From contig DHBS01000003.1 in NCBI GenBank assembly GCA_002398825.1, positions 77,158 through 110,268 of the forward strand: a stretch of DNA of 33,111 bases. Reading direction: 5' to 3'. Source of the DNA: Syntrophomonas sp. UBA4922. Lineage in GTDB: Bacteria > Bacillota > Syntrophomonadia > Syntrophomonadales > Syntrophomonadaceae. Below are positions 32,606 to 33,111 of this stretch, piece after piece. The notes under the pieces are model-generated. The model was not told the DNA's origin and did not search any database. It saw only the letters and a list, made by a program, of their open reading frames with translations. Positions within the stretch are counted from its first letter, which is position 1, and each line of letters begins with the position of its first letter. The position numbers were made by a program, and so were the translations under genes.

Positions 32606-32627
32606 GCCGGCTAAAAAATCCTCCGGC
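32606..32627 (-). promoter_or_regulatory. 5' leader hairpin with T run (possible attenuator) of the ClpP-class protease gene
   Basis: On the reverse strand GCCGG (32627-32623) and CCGGC (32610-32606) pair and are followed by TTTTT. It lies between the predicted transcription start and the ribosome site. The stem is only 5 bp, so it could be a weak attenuator or a protective 5' hairpin. Confidence 0.4.
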
Positions 32628-32633
32628 ACTATA

Positions 32634-32661
32634 ATTTTACACTGTAAGCCGTACAAGTCAA
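32634..32661 (-). promoter_or_regulatory. sigma-A promoter of the ClpP-class protease gene
   Basis: On the reverse strand TTGACT (32661-32656), a 16-base spacer and TAAAAT (32639-32634). Each box matches 5 of 6. The rest of the 440-base gap 32576-33015 also holds an ACCCCTTTTAGGGT palindrome at 32700-32713 and otherwise no gene. Confidence 0.6.
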
Positions 32662-32950
32662 GTATAACCCCGAAATTCGGCGATATTCTACAAGATAGCC
32701 ACCCCTTTTAGGGTGATTGCTCAACACCATTTCCTGCATCCCAGTATCGGCCCATACTGATGTTTGAACTTTTGGGCTAAAATAATAGTATAGAAATACT
32801 GTATGCCTGTTTATTTATAACAATTTTCGCAACCCTTACCTATTTGCATTATTCACAGCCAAATGGGCCAAGGGTATTACTGTTATTGGGGCAGCCTGTT
32901 ATGATGGTTCGCTGGAGGAGGGGAGTAAATAGCAGAGAGAAAGTCGTTGT

Positions 32951-32979
32951 TTGATAAGAGTGATCATCTGATTTACAAT
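32951..32979 (+). promoter_or_regulatory. sigma-A promoter of the exported protein at the right edge
   Basis: TTGATA (32951-32956), a 17-base spacer and TACAAT (32974-32979), each 5 of 6. It lies 37 bases before the TTG 33016 start. Confidence 0.7.
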
Positions 32980-33015
32980 GTTGTTCAGTATTACTTTGAA
33001 GGAAGGGGTGTCGTT

Positions 33016-33111
33016 TTGAAAAACCTTACCCAAAGGGGACTGTGGAGTTCCCTGCTGAGTGTACCGTTTATTCTTTTACAGCCGGCCCTGGCCCTGGCCA
33101 GCGAAGCGGAT
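33016..33111 (+). CDS. exported protein, N-terminal signal peptide (partial, runs off window)
   Basis: The first 32 codons of a gene cut by the right edge. TTG 33016 follows GGAAGGGGTG by 5 bases, and a good promoter lies upstream. The visible residues form a classical signal peptide: positive start (MKNLTQR), hydrophobic core (SSLLSVPFILLQPALA) and a signal-peptidase-type end (ALALA before SEAD). The mature protein is not visible, so its function cannot be given. Confidence 0.7.
   Translation, partial: MKNLTQRGLWSSLLSVPFILLQPALALASEAD

Noticed and set aside
1..33111. tRNA, rRNA or CRISPR array
   Set aside because: No cloverleaf-like segment with TTCGA or CCA end, no rRNA-like block, and no regularly spaced repeats were seen.

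Overview
The window looks like a chromosome segment of an anaerobic, probably spore-forming Firmicute of the Clostridia, most like the Syntrophomonadaceae. That placement is inferred from gene content and layout, not from a marker tree. The left part, mutL - methyltransferase - miaA - hfq - spoVK - ynbB-like - glnA - lexA, keeps the gene order known around mutSL to glnA/lexA in Bacillus subtilis, with local replacements. The absence of the adenylylation context around GlnA, a DapDH, a KtrAB pair and many flavin and Fe-S enzymes also fit a low-redox Firmicute.

Layout. 1-3165: the 3' part of mutL, a SAM methyltransferase, miaA and hfq, closed by a strong terminator. 3275-5133: an alpha/beta hydrolase, then spoVK behind a sigma-K-like promoter. 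5229-5978: a reverse-strand HTH/membrane-protein cassette with a 16-bp perfect inverted repeat over its promoter, in the position hflX holds in B. subtilis. 6069-9315: a YnbB-like PLP enzyme, a DUF456 membrane protein and glnA. 9322-10793: lexA with its own SOS-like operator, and a TtcA-like tRNA thiolase. 11062-15336: reverse-strand glcD-glcF, divergent from larA across a 273-bp control region, probably a 2-hydroxyacid (lactate) oxidation module. 15414-19206: murB, a B12-binding radical SAM protein and meso-diaminopimelate dehydrogenase; murB and ddh both serve peptidoglycan and lysine supply. 19407-22889: a membrane-anchored trypsin-like protease, a molbindin, a UbiB-family kinase-like protein and a thioesterase. 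23220-27235: an old-yellow-enzyme-type multidomain reductase and the KtrAB potassium uptake pair.

The right end, from 27236 on, is more accessory. It holds a hairpin-rich non-coding element of about 180 bp, bacterioferritin, small hypothetical genes, two divergent HTH regulators, a decayed IS1182-type transposase and a nitroreductase. It also holds a CD-NTase-like protein whose canonical DxD metal motif reads NxN, a membrane-anchored ClpP-class protease, and the first 32 codons of an exported protein running off the edge.

The observations most worth following are the CD-NTase homologue with an apparently dead active site (30705-31601), the structured element at 27482-27663, the OYE-family enzyme lacking the His/Asn substrate-binding pair (23220-25196), the MutL endonuclease motif with its last Glu replaced (560-595), and the small operon linking an HTH regulator, a Cys-rich unknown protein and bacterioferritin. 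No tRNA, rRNA, CRISPR array or intact mobile element was seen.
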